Shown: in pieces, positions 7,784 to 15,998 of the stretch
How positions within the stretch are numbered: the stretch's first letter is position 1
Layout of the letters: every line of letters begins with the position of its first letter
Origin: Rhodobacteraceae bacterium Alg231-04
GTDB lineage: Bacteria; Pseudomonadota; Alphaproteobacteria; Rhodobacterales; Rhodobacteraceae
Length of the DNA stretch: 64,000 nucleotides
Assembly: GCA_900143635.1 (NCBI GenBank)
Contig: FREY01000004.1
Span: 408,097-472,096 of the forward strand
Reading direction: 5' to 3'
The notes under the pieces: generated by a model
What the model was told of the DNA's origin: nothing
Databases searched by the model: none
The model's input: only the letters and a program-made list of their open reading frames with translations
Position numbers and translations under genes: made by a program

Positions 7784-8416
7784 ATGGCTTTGGACGGCGA
7801 AGTTGGCACCGTGCCCTGGACGATCAAGGGCGAATTGATCCTGAACTGCAACTGTACGGTCTTTTGCCCCTGCGTGGTCAGCCTGGGCCAGCACCCACCC
7901 ACCGAGGGCCATTGCCAGGCCTGGGCGGGAATCCGCATCGATGCCGGCGAATACGGCGATGAGGACCTTTCGGGCCTGAACGTCGGCCTGTTTCTGGAAA
8001 TCCCCGGCAATATGGGCCGCGGCAACTGGAAAGCCGCCGCATATATCGATGACCGCGCATCCGACGCCGCCTACGAGGCGCTGGTCAATATCTTTTCCGG
8101 CGCCGCCCGCGGCACCACCGGCCTGTTTGCCATGTTGGTGAGCGAATTCCTCGGGGCAGAACGTGCGCCGGTGACATTTGAGACCGAAGGCAAGGAACGC
8201 CGCTTGATGGTTGGTAAGAAGATCCAAGGGTCGGTTGTGCCGGTAGAAGGCAAGGACGGCAAGGACATCGTCGTCACCAACACTGAATACTGGATGGGCC
8301 CTGATATCACTGTCGCCAAGGCCACCAAAGGCCGGGTGCGCGCCTTTGGCCGGGTCTGGGATTTCGATGGCCGCTCGGCCGAAATCTGCCAGATCGACTG
8401 GCACGGCCCACGCTAA
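7784..8416 (+). CDS. DUF1326 domain protein with CNC...CPC motif
   Basis: The 210-residue soluble protein matches DUF1326. It carries the cysteine cluster NCNCTVFCPC near residue 25-33 and a further CQAW, suggesting a metal or thiol role. No signal peptide is visible. It is encoded 15 bases after its frequent partner DUF2182 and 72 bases before dmdA, so the pair is probably expressed together with DMSP demethylation. Why this pair sits between the regulator and dmdA is unknown; a role in handling methanethiol or a metal is a possibility only. Confidence 0.82.
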   Translation: MALDGEVGTVPWTIKGELILNCNCTVFCPCVVSLGQHPPTEGHCQAWAGIRIDAGEYGDEDLSGLNVGLFLEIPGNMGRGNWKAAAYIDDRASDAAYEALVNIFSGAARGTTGLFAMLVSEFLGAERAPVTFETEGKERRLMVGKKIQGSVVPVEGKDGKDIVVTNTEYWMGPDITVAKATKGRVRAFGRVWDFDGRSAEICQIDWHGPR

Positions 8417-8488
8417 GCGAGCCCTGTCGGCGGGCGCTTCAGAGCGTGCCGCCGGCGTAAACAGTTCCCGTTGTCAGGAGGTTAGGCA

Positions 8489-9592
8489 ATGGCACTTATA
8501 TCACCATCCCGGCGTTTGCGCAGGACACCTTTTTCGGACGGGGTCGAGGCCGCAGGCGTGAAAGCATATACCGTCTACAACCACATGCTGCTGCCGACGG
8601 TGTTTGAAAGCGTTGAGGCGGACTATCATCATCTGAAGCGGCACGTGCAGGTCTGGGACGTGGCCTGCGAACGCCAGGTAGAGCTGCGCGGCCCTGACGC
8701 CGGGCGACTGATGCAAATGCTGACACCGCGCGATCTGCGTGGCATGACAGCGGGCCAGTGTTTTTATGTGCCGATCGTGGACGAGACCGGCGGCATGCTG
8801 AACGATCCGGTTGCGGTGAAACTGTCGGAAGACCGCTGGTGGATCTCCATCGCGGACAGCGATCTGCTGTATTGGGTCAAGGGCATTGCAAACGGCTGGC
8901 GTCTGGATGTGCTGGTGGATGAACCTGACGTGTCGCCACTGGCGGTGCAGGGACCCAAGTCGGAAGAGCTGATGGAGCGGGTCTTTGGCCCGGCCATCCG
9001 CAAGATCCGGTTCTTTCGTTTTAGCGTCTTTCAGTTCCAGGGCCGTGATGTGGTGATTGCACGCTCGGGCTATTCCAAACAGGGCGGTTTCGAGATCTAT
9101 GTGGAAGGCAGCGATCTTGGAATGCCGCTGTGGAATGCTTTGTTTGAAGCCGGAGAGGATCTGCAGGTCCGGGCCGGCTGCCCCAATCTGATCGAACGGA
9201 TCGAGGGCGGGTTGCTGAGCTACGGCAACGACATGACCGACGATAACACGCCGCATGAATGCGGGTTGGGACGGTTCTGCGATACCCATACCGCCATTGG
9301 CTGTATCGGGCGTGATGCCCTGCTGCGCGTCGCCAAGGAGGGGCCGGTCCAGCAGATCAGGCCGCTTTCCATCGCCGGGGATGTGGTGCCACCCTGTACC
9401 GAGTTCTGGCCGCTTTTTGCTGGCGGTCAGCTGGTGGGGCGGATTTCCTCTGCCGCCTGGTCGCCGGACTTCAAAGAAAACGTGGCGATCGGCATGGTTC
9501 GCATGACTCATTGGGATGCGGGCAGCAGGCTGGAGGCCGAGACACCGGACGGCATGCGCACCGTCAAAGTGCGCGACAAATTTTGGATTTGA
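8489..9592 (+). CDS. dmdA: dimethylsulfoniopropionate demethylase DmdA
   Basis: DmdA transfers a methyl group from DMSP to tetrahydrofolate, giving 3-methylmercaptopropionate, in the cytoplasm. The 367-residue protein is a GcvT-fold enzyme whose N-terminus (RRLRRTPFSDGVEAAGVKAY, then TVYNHMLLPTVF) and blocks such as HVQVWDVACERQV, VDETGGMLNDPVAVKL, SGYSKQGGFEIYVEGS and GCPNLIERIEGGLLSYGNDM agree closely with what I remember of the Ruegeria DmdA and differ from ordinary aminomethyltransferases. The start follows a strong AGGAGG. acuI follows after 11 bases, as in other roseobacters. The divergent GntR regulator is the likely controller. Confidence 0.93.
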   Translation: MALISPSRRLRRTPFSDGVEAAGVKAYTVYNHMLLPTVFESVEADYHHLKRHVQVWDVACERQVELRGPDAGRLMQMLTPRDLRGMTAGQCFYVPIVDETGGMLNDPVAVKLSEDRWWISIADSDLLYWVKGIANGWRLDVLVDEPDVSPLAVQGPKSEELMERVFGPAIRKIRFFRFSVFQFQGRDVVIARSGYSKQGGFEIYVEGSDLGMPLWNALFEAGEDLQVRAGCPNLIERIEGGLLSYGNDMTDDNTPHECGLGRFCDTHTAIGCIGRDALLRVAKEGPVQQIRPLSIAGDVVPPCTEFWPLFAGGQLVGRISSAAWSPDFKENVAIGMVRMTHWDAGSRLEAETPDGMRTVKVRDKFWI

Positions 9593-9603
9593 AGGAGAAG
9601 GCA

Positions 9604-10596
9604 ATGTTCAATGCATTGGTGGTCCGTAAGGACGAGGAAAGCGGCAAAACCAGCGCCGCAGTAGAGCAGCTGACGCTGCAAGACCTGCCCGAGGGCGAGG
9701 TGACAGTGGCGGTGGACTATTCCACAGTGAACTACAAGGACGGCCTGTGCATTGGTCCCGGTGGCGGGCTGGTGCGCAAATACCCCCATGTGCCGGGGAT
9801 TGATTTTGCCGGCACAGTAGAGGCGTCGTCAGACGATCGCTACAAGCCCGGCGACAAGGTTGTGCTGACCGGCTGGCGGGTCGGCGAGGCCCATTGGGGC
9901 GGCTATGGGCAAAAGGCAAATGTTCGGGCTGACTGGCTGGTGCCGCTGCCGACCGGGCTGGACAGCCGACAGGCGATGGCCGTGGGCACGGCTGGCTTTA
10001 CCGCCATGCTGGCGGTGATGGCGCTGGAAGATCATGGTCTGAAACCAGGGCAGGGCCCGGTTCTGGTGACCGGAGCGGCGGGCGGCGTTGGCTCTGTTGC
10101 GACAGCGATCCTTGCCAATCTTGGCTATGAGGTGGCGGCGGTGACCGGGCGCCCGGAAACCGGGGATTACCTGCGCAGCCTGGGTGCAGCGCAGATTGTC
10201 GCCCGCGAAGAGATCAACGAGACCACAAAGCGCCCGCTTGAGGCCGAGACTTGGGCTGGCTGTGTCGACGCTGTTGGCGGTGCCATGCTGGCACGGGTTC
10301 TGGGGCAGATGAAATACGGTGCGTCCGTTTCTGCCGTGGGTTTGGCCGGGGGGGCTGGCCTGCCGGCTACGGTCATACCCTTCCTGCTGCGCGGTGTGAA
10401 CCTGCTGGGCATCGATTCCGTCATGCAGCCCTATGAGAACCGCCTGCGTGCCTGGGAGCGGATCGCCAAAGATCTGCCGATGGACAAGCTGGAGGCGATG
10501 GTTCACCCCGCGACCCTTTCCGATCTGCCGGATTTGGGTGCAGGTATTCTGAAGGGGCAGGTGAAGGGCCGGGTTGTTGTTGATGTGAACGCTTAA
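9604..10596 (+). CDS. acuI: acrylyl-CoA reductase AcuI (MDR superfamily)
   Basis: AcuI reduces toxic acryloyl-CoA to propionyl-CoA with NADPH, clearing a product of DMSP breakdown. The 330-residue protein is a zinc-free medium-chain reductase of the YhdH type: VDYSTVNYKDGLCIGPGGGLVRKYPHVPGIDFAGTV at the N-terminus and the nucleotide-binding loop VTGAAGGVGSVATAIL near residue 155. The ATG at 9604 follows GAAGGAGAAGGC; an earlier in-frame start at 9511 lies inside dmdA and is unlikely. Linkage to dmdA supports acuI over a generic quinone reductase. Confidence 0.92.
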   Translation: MFNALVVRKDEESGKTSAAVEQLTLQDLPEGEVTVAVDYSTVNYKDGLCIGPGGGLVRKYPHVPGIDFAGTVEASSDDRYKPGDKVVLTGWRVGEAHWGGYGQKANVRADWLVPLPTGLDSRQAMAVGTAGFTAMLAVMALEDHGLKPGQGPVLVTGAAGGVGSVATAILANLGYEVAAVTGRPETGDYLRSLGAAQIVAREEINETTKRPLEAETWAGCVDAVGGAMLARVLGQMKYGASVSAVGLAGGAGLPATVIPFLLRGVNLLGIDSVMQPYENRLRAWERIAKDLPMDKLEAMVHPATLSDLPDLGAGILKGQVKGRVVVDVNA

Positions 10597-10603
10597 GGCC
10601 TCT

Positions 10604-10645
10604 GGATTTCGGGGAGCGGCAAAGGCTGCCGCCCCCCGAAAATCC
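10604..10645. terminator. hairpin after acuI, possible terminator
   Basis: The arms GGATTTCGGGGaGCGGC and GCCGCCCCCCGAAAATCC (with small mismatches) form a long GC-rich stem just after acuI. No clear T-run follows, so it may be an mRNA-stabilising stem or a weak terminator. Confidence 0.5.
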
Positions 10646-10711
10646 GTAGTAGTCCTTTGTGGGAAAGCAGGGGGCTTGACCCGCAAGGTCGGGAAGGCAA
10701 ATCATGGCGTC

Positions 10712-11935
10712 ATGACACTGGATATCGAGTATGTGCGGGCGCAGTTCCCCGCTTTTGCAGAGCCGGACCTTCAGGGGCTGGCATTTTTTGAAAACGCTGG
10801 CGGGTCTTATACGTGCCGGCAGGTTCTGAACCGTTTCGAAAGGTTCTACCGCAGCCGCAAGGTGCAGCCCTACGGGCCCTATGCGGCCTCGCGGTTGGGC
10901 GGCGAAGAAATGGATGAGGCGCGGCTGCGTCTTTCCGCCATGCTGGGTGTGGAAGGTGACGAGCTGAGCTTTGGCCCCTCCACCACGCAAAACACCTATG
11001 TTCTGGCCCAGGCCTTTCGCCAAATGATCAGCCCCGGACAGGCGATCGTGGTGACAAATCAGGATCATGAGGCCAACTCTGGCCCCTGGCGGCGGCTTGA
11101 GCAGGATGGAATCGAAATCCGCGAATGGAAGGTGGACCCGGCAACGGGCAGCCTGAATATCGAGGACCTAAAAGCGCTGCTGGACAGCGACGTCCGCCTT
11201 GTCTGTTTTCCCCATTGTTCCAATGTGGTGGGGGAGATCAACCCGGTCTCAAAGATCACTGCCATTGCCCATGCCGCCGGTGCCTTTGCCTGTGTGGACG
11301 GGGTGTCCTATGCGCCGCATGGGTTCCCGGACGTGGGCGCGCTGGGGCCGGACATCTATCTGTTTTCCGCCTATAAGACCTTTGGCCCGCATCAGGGCAT
11401 CATGGTGGTCCGCCGGGCACTGGCAGATTTGCTGCCCAATCAGGCGCATTATTTCAATGCGGACAGCCGCTATAAGAAATTCACCCCGGCCGGCCCGGAT
11501 CATGCACAGGTCGCGGCCTGCGCGGGCATGGCGGATTACGTTGACCAATTGGCCGAACATCATGGCGCGCCAAACAAAAGCGCGGTTGAGCGTGCAAGCT
11601 TTGTGCATGATCTGATGCGTGCGCGTGAGGTAGCGTTGCTGCAACCCCTTCTGGACGCGGTGGGCGGGCGCAACGACCTGCGCCTATTGGGGCCGGACCG
11701 GGCCGACTTGCGGGCGCCGACTGTGGCGCTGGATCTGGGCCGGCCTGCCGAACCGGTCGCGGCGCAGCTTGCGCAAAAAGGGATCATGGCCGGCGGCGGT
11801 GATTTCTACGCCGTTCGGCTGCTGGAGGCGATGGGAATCGACCCGCGCTCTGGCGTGCTGAGGCTCAGCTTTACGCATTACACCACCGAAGAAGAGATTG
11901 CGGCGCTGGTGGACGCGCTGGACGCTGTCTTGTGA
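10712..11935 (+). CDS. class V aminotransferase / cysteine desulfurase-like enzyme
   Basis: The 407-residue cytosolic protein is a PLP enzyme of the class V fold. The likely Schiff-base lysine is K222 in IYLFSAYKTFGPHQG; other marks are FENAGGSY (residues 26-33), SFGPSTTQNTY, CFPHCSNVVGEINPV and the C-terminal GVLRLSFTHYTTEEEI. It belongs to the cysteine desulfurase-like branch, but without a clear catalytic cysteine loop I cannot say whether it desulfurates cysteine or acts on another amino acid. I prefer the ATG at 10712 to the TTG at 10676. It is about 115 bases after acuI, with a hairpin between, so it may be a separate unit. Confidence 0.82.
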   Translation: MTLDIEYVRAQFPAFAEPDLQGLAFFENAGGSYTCRQVLNRFERFYRSRKVQPYGPYAASRLGGEEMDEARLRLSAMLGVEGDELSFGPSTTQNTYVLAQAFRQMISPGQAIVVTNQDHEANSGPWRRLEQDGIEIREWKVDPATGSLNIEDLKALLDSDVRLVCFPHCSNVVGEINPVSKITAIAHAAGAFACVDGVSYAPHGFPDVGALGPDIYLFSAYKTFGPHQGIMVVRRALADLLPNQAHYFNADSRYKKFTPAGPDHAQVAACAGMADYVDQLAEHHGAPNKSAVERASFVHDLMRAREVALLQPLLDAVGGRNDLRLLGPDRADLRAPTVALDLGRPAEPVAAQLAQKGIMAGGGDFYAVRLLEAMGIDPRSGVLRLSFTHYTTEEEIAALVDALDAVL

Positions 11936-11942
11936 TGAATTG

Positions 11943-11972
11943 CGGGGGCAGGAGTTGCTCTGCCCCCCAGTG
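11943..11972. terminator. GC-rich hairpin, possible terminator
   Basis: The arms GGGGGCAG and CTGCCCCC lie just after the stop of the class V aminotransferase. No T-run is present, so the terminator call is weak. Confidence 0.4.
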
Positions 11973-12085
11973 AGACGTGCAAATTGATGCGCTGGCCCTT
12001 GGTGGTATCAGAAGCAAAAACTACGGATTTCTTGCCGTAACCGCCTCTTGGGCCTAGTTTTACCTAAAACCAGAGGGGGAAGAGA

Positions 12086-13291
12086 ATGATCTTCACGACC
12101 ACCGATGGCCAAGCCAATTTGCCGCGGTATTTTGCGTCCGTCTTTGCGCAGCTGCAGCGCATGGAGGCAGGCCAGCTGGACATCAGGCTGCCGGACGGAC
12201 GGGTATTCCGCACCAAGGGCGTAAACCCCGGTTATGTGGCCGAGCTGGATATCCATCATCCGGACTGTTTCGCACGTCTGCTGCGGGAGGGCGATCTGGG
12301 CTTTTCGGATGCCTATCTGGAAGGCTGGTGGAGCACCCCGGATCTGCAGGCCTTCATGGATCTGATCCACGAAGGTCATGACACGGTGTATGATGCCTTT
12401 CCGGGCCAGATGTTTGTGCGGGCTTTTGAAAGGCTTCGGTTCTGGATGAACCGGAACCACCGCGATCAGGCCCGCAAGAACATCTCTTATCACTATGATT
12501 TGGGGAATGATTTCTACGCCCTGTGGCTGGATCCTTCGATGACCTATTCCAGCGCAATTTTCGCCACCGGACAAGAGAGCCTGGAGGTGGCCCAGACCGC
12601 CAAATATGCCTCCATGGTGGATCGGATGGGGGTGCAGCCGGGCGATCATGTTCTGGAAATCGGCTGTGGCTGGGGCGGGTTCGCGGAATATGCCGCCAAA
12701 GAACGCGGGCTGAAAGTGACCGGGCTGACCATCAGTGAAGAGCAGTTGAAGTATGCGAGGCAACGCATTGAGGACGCGGGATTAAGTGATGTGGTAGACC
12801 TGCGGATGCAGGATTACCGCGACAGTGACGGCCAGTTTGACGGTATTGCCTCGATAGAGATGTTCGAGGCGGTGGGCCAAAAATACTGGCCCGCCTATTT
12901 CAAAACCGTGCACGACCGGCTGAAACCTGGCGCCAAGGCAACGCTGCAAATCATCACCGTCGCTGACAAACGCTGGACGGTGTATAAACGCGGTGTGGAT
13001 TTCATCCAGAAACACATATTTCCGGGCGGCATGCTGCCCTCGCCATCCGTTCTGCGCCAGCAGGCTGAAATGGCCGGGCTTGCGGTGGTGAATTCGATCG
13101 AGTTTGGGGATAGTTACGACCAGACGCTGAGGCGCTGGCGCGAAACCTTCAATGCCCGCTGGGACGAGGTTCAAGTGATGGGTTTTGACGACAGATTCCA
13201 CAAAATGTGGAATTTCTACCTCACAACCTGTGCTGGGGCTTTCAAGGCGGGTACTTGCGACGTTACACAGATAACACTGACGCATCGCTGA
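12086..13291 (+). CDS. cfa: cyclopropane-fatty-acyl-phospholipid synthase
   Basis: The enzyme adds a methylene group from S-adenosylmethionine across the double bond of membrane lipid acyl chains. The 401-residue protein has an N-terminal lipid-interacting part (residues 1-120, with GDLGFSDAYLEGWW) and a C-terminal methyltransferase with SAM motif VLEIGCGWGGFAEYAA near residue 190, the segment SYHYDLGNDFYALWLDPSMTYS, and GLTISEEQ. SIEMFEAVGQKYW carries the Glu of the bicarbonate site. An AGAGGGGGAAGAG precedes the ATG. trgA starts 14 bases after its stop, so the two are probably co-transcribed. Confidence 0.93.
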   Translation: MIFTTTDGQANLPRYFASVFAQLQRMEAGQLDIRLPDGRVFRTKGVNPGYVAELDIHHPDCFARLLREGDLGFSDAYLEGWWSTPDLQAFMDLIHEGHDTVYDAFPGQMFVRAFERLRFWMNRNHRDQARKNISYHYDLGNDFYALWLDPSMTYSSAIFATGQESLEVAQTAKYASMVDRMGVQPGDHVLEIGCGWGGFAEYAAKERGLKVTGLTISEEQLKYARQRIEDAGLSDVVDLRMQDYRDSDGQFDGIASIEMFEAVGQKYWPAYFKTVHDRLKPGAKATLQIITVADKRWTVYKRGVDFIQKHIFPGGMLPSPSVLRQQAEMAGLAVVNSIEFGDSYDQTLRRWRETFNARWDEVQVMGFDDRFHKMWNFYLTTCAGAFKAGTCDVTQITLTHR

Positions 13292-13305
13292 ACGGACCAG
13301 ATTAA

Positions 13306-13746
13306 ATGCCCAACGGAGCCCGCCTGACCGCCGCCATCTGCATGGCGATCCTTGCTTTTGTGGTTTCAAGCCAGATCATGCCGCTGATGCCGGAAGGCAC
13401 AGACTTTGGCTATTTCACTCATGTCAACGTGGCTGTCGGGGTGATCTGTGGCTGGAAGGTGATGGGAAAACGCGCGGGGCGCGGGTTTGTGCCGGCGATC
13501 AACAATGGCATCACAGGTGTTGTTGTCATGGTTTTTTGGGGCCTGTTCCTGCAGGGCATCTACGAGATGTTCAGCCTCGCGATGCGCAACCGATATGACG
13601 GCCCCTTTGAAGCTCTGAGCGCGATTTTCCTGATTGGGGTGGATTATGCCGTTGATATTGCCGTGCCGCTGGTAATTGTGACCTTGCTGGTTGGCGGCGT
13701 TCTGAGCGGGCTGGCCACAGAGCGCGCCGCGCGTATTTGGCGCTGA
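13306..13746 (+). CDS. trgA: TrgA family tellurium resistance membrane protein
   Basis: The 146-residue protein has about four transmembrane helices (starting near residues 9, 40, 70 and 112) and matches the TrgA family known from Rhodobacter. In R. sphaeroides trgA and trgB, linked to cysK, contribute to tellurite resistance; the same gene order trgA-trgB-cysK is seen here, which supports the call. The molecular activity is unknown. It lies 14 bases after cfa and 27 bases before trgB. Confidence 0.87.
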   Translation: MPNGARLTAAICMAILAFVVSSQIMPLMPEGTDFGYFTHVNVAVGVICGWKVMGKRAGRGFVPAINNGITGVVVMVFWGLFLQGIYEMFSLAMRNRYDGPFEALSAIFLIGVDYAVDIAVPLVIVTLLVGGVLSGLATERAARIWR

Positions 13747-13773
13747 ACCCTCATTTTCTGAAGGCTGCATATC

Positions 13774-14898
13774 GTGTCTGACCTCTTCTTCTATGGCTCG
13801 TTGCGCTATATTCCACTGCTTGAGCTTGTGCTGGGAAAACCCGCGGCTGACTTGAACATCAGCCCCGCCCATCTGGCGGGGCATCAGACCCACGCCGTAA
13901 AGGGAGAGGCATTTCCGATCATTGTGGCGGCCGAGGGCGCAGCCGCAGAGGGGCTTTTGGTGCGCGATCTGGATGATCAGGATGTGGCGGCGCTTAACTT
14001 TTACGAAGGCGGTTTTGACTACGCGCTAAAGCCGGTTCACCCGACATTGGCGGATGGCACAAAGGCCGCGGCCGATGTGTATTTCGCAGAGGCCGGTCGC
14101 TGGCAGGCAGGAGATGTCTGGCATCTGGACAGATGGATCAGCGATTGGGGCGCTATGACCCTGCGGGCAGCACGCGAAATCATGGCCTATAAGGGTCGGA
14201 TCACCGCGCAGGATGCCGCCCATGCGCTCCCATCGGCCCGTCGCCGGGCATCGGCCTGGCTGGCCGCACAGGAAAAACCGCAGGACCCGCAGCGCGATCT
14301 GGCGCGCGATGTCATCGTGCATGGCCATAAACACGCGCATATCGGGTTCTTTGCTTACGAAGAAATGGATCTCCAGTTCCGCCAGAACGACGGCGAGATG
14401 AGCCCGGTGATGAACCGCGCCGCCTTTATGAATGGGCGGGCCTCTGTGGTGCTGCCCTATGATCCGGTGCAGGATAAGGTGCTGCTGGTCGAACAGTTTC
14501 GCGCGGCCGTTTACATGGGCGGTGAGACGCGCCCGTGGATGTGGGAGCCGGTTGCGGGGCTGGTTGATCCTGGCGAAACACCGGAGCAGGCGGCGCGACG
14601 TGAGTCGCTGGAAGAGGCCGGTTTGACGGTGCAAGAGCTGGAATTGGTCGGCGAAATCTACCCCTCCAGCGGTTGTTTGACCGAAATCCTGCATGTTTTT
14701 GTGGGGATTTCAGATTTTTCCACCCGCAGTGGCGGTGGTGGTCTTGCAGGCGAGGGCGAGGATATCAGGTCAGAAATTCTGCCATTCGAGACCTTGATGG
14801 AACGTATAGACGCCCAAGCCTATCAGGACATGCCGCTTGTTACCTGCGGACTATGGCTGGCCCGGCACCGGGATAGGCTCAGAGCAAAATATGGCTGA
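13774..14898 (+). CDS. trgB: TrgB-like gamma-glutamylcyclotransferase/NUDIX fusion
   Basis: The 374-residue protein joins an N-terminal gamma-glutamylcyclotransferase-like (AIG2) domain, residues about 3-110 with FFYGSLRYIPLLELVLG, to a C-terminal NUDIX hydrolase, residues about 220-360. The NUDIX box is complete: GLVDPGETPEQAARRESLEEAGL, with REsLEEaG intact, preceded by RPWMWEPVAG as in ADP-ribose pyrophosphatases. It is the second gene of the trgAB pair. The start here is GTG at 13774. The NUDIX part probably cleaves ADP-ribose; how this relates to tellurite is not known. Confidence 0.88.
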   Translation: MSDLFFYGSLRYIPLLELVLGKPAADLNISPAHLAGHQTHAVKGEAFPIIVAAEGAAAEGLLVRDLDDQDVAALNFYEGGFDYALKPVHPTLADGTKAAADVYFAEAGRWQAGDVWHLDRWISDWGAMTLRAAREIMAYKGRITAQDAAHALPSARRRASAWLAAQEKPQDPQRDLARDVIVHGHKHAHIGFFAYEEMDLQFRQNDGEMSPVMNRAAFMNGRASVVLPYDPVQDKVLLVEQFRAAVYMGGETRPWMWEPVAGLVDPGETPEQAARRESLEEAGLTVQELELVGEIYPSSGCLTEILHVFVGISDFSTRSGGGGLAGEGEDIRSEILPFETLMERIDAQAYQDMPLVTCGLWLARHRDRLRAKYG

Positions 14899-14963
14899 GG
14901 CTCACGCCTTGCCGCAGGCGATGTGCTTCGCTACATCAGGACTGAACCAGTGAAAGGGAAATC

Positions 14964-15998
14964 ATGCGCATAGCACGCGATCTGGCCGACGCGGTTGGCC
15001 ACACTCCGCTCATCCGTCTGAACCGTGTCAGCGATGAGACCGGCTGCGAGATCCTGGGCAAGGCTGAATTCATGAACCCCGGCCAGTCCGTAAAGGACAG
15101 GGCGGCGCTTTATATCATCCGTGACGCCATCGCACGCGGCGATCTGAAGCCGGGCGGCACCATCGTCGAAGGCACGGCCGGCAATACCGGCATTGGTCTG
15201 GCGCTGGTTGGCGCCTCGATGGGGTTCAAAACGGTGATCGTGATCCCGGAAACCCAGTCCGAGGAAAAGAAAGATATGCTGCGGCTCGCCGGCGCGCAGC
15301 TGGTGCAGGTGCCCGCAGCACCGTATCGCAACCCCAATAACTATGTGCGCTATTCCGAGCGTCTGGCCAAGGAGCTGGCCAAGACCGAGCCAAACGGCGC
15401 GATCTGGGCAAACCAGTTCGACAACGTGGCAAACCGTCAGGCGCATGTGGAAACCACCGGCCCGGAAATCTGGGATCAAACTGACGGCAAGGTAGACGGA
15501 TTTGTCTGCGCCGTCGGCTCAGGCGGCACCCTTGCCGGTGTGGCCGAGGCCCTGCAGCCCAAAGGCGTCAAGATCGCCCTTGCTGATCCGATGGGCGCGG
15601 CCCTCTATTCCTACTACACCAGCGGCGAGCTGAAGTCCGAAGGATCGTCGATCACCGAAGGCATCGGTCAGGGGCGGATCACCAAGAACCTCGAAGGGTT
15701 CACGCCTGATTACTCCTATCAGGTGGCTGATGGCGACGCGGTACCTTATGTCTTTGATCTGCTGCACGACGAAGGCCTGGTATTGGGCGGGTCGTCAGCG
15801 ATCAACATCGCCGGTGCCGTGCGCATGGCCAAGGATCTGGGCCGTGGTGCCACCATCGTGACCGTGCTTTGCGATTATGGCACGCGCTATCAGTCCAAAC
15901 TGTTCAACCCGGACTTCCTGCGCGAAAAAGGTCTACCGGTCCCTGACTGGATGACCCACGCGCCCGCCTCAATTCCCGGTGTATTTGAGGACACATGA
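14964..15998 (+). CDS. cysK: cysteine synthase A (O-acetylserine sulfhydrylase)
   Basis: CysK makes cysteine from O-acetylserine and sulfide in the cytoplasm using PLP. The PLP lysine is K44 in FMNPGQSVKDRAA. The substrate loop EGTAGNTGIGLAL, the phosphate-binding GSGGTLAG and the C-terminal VLCDYGTRYQSKLFN are intact. At 344 residues it is slightly long. It follows trgB by 65 bases, the order reported with tellurite resistance in Rhodobacter. The stop overlaps the start of the mechanosensitive channel gene by four bases (ATGA), so translation is coupled. Confidence 0.94.
   Translation: MRIARDLADAVGHTPLIRLNRVSDETGCEILGKAEFMNPGQSVKDRAALYIIRDAIARGDLKPGGTIVEGTAGNTGIGLALVGASMGFKTVIVIPETQSEEKKDMLRLAGAQLVQVPAAPYRNPNNYVRYSERLAKELAKTEPNGAIWANQFDNVANRQAHVETTGPEIWDQTDGKVDGFVCAVGSGGTLAGVAEALQPKGVKIALADPMGAALYSYYTSGELKSEGSSITEGIGQGRITKNLEGFTPDYSYQVADGDAVPYVFDLLHDEGLVLGGSSAINIAGAVRMAKDLGRGATIVTVLCDYGTRYQSKLFNPDFLREKGLPVPDWMTHAPASIPGVFEDT

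Noticed and set aside
8501..9604. 367-residue antisense frame opposite dmdA
   Set aside because: Shadow frame; the plus strand matches DmdA throughout.
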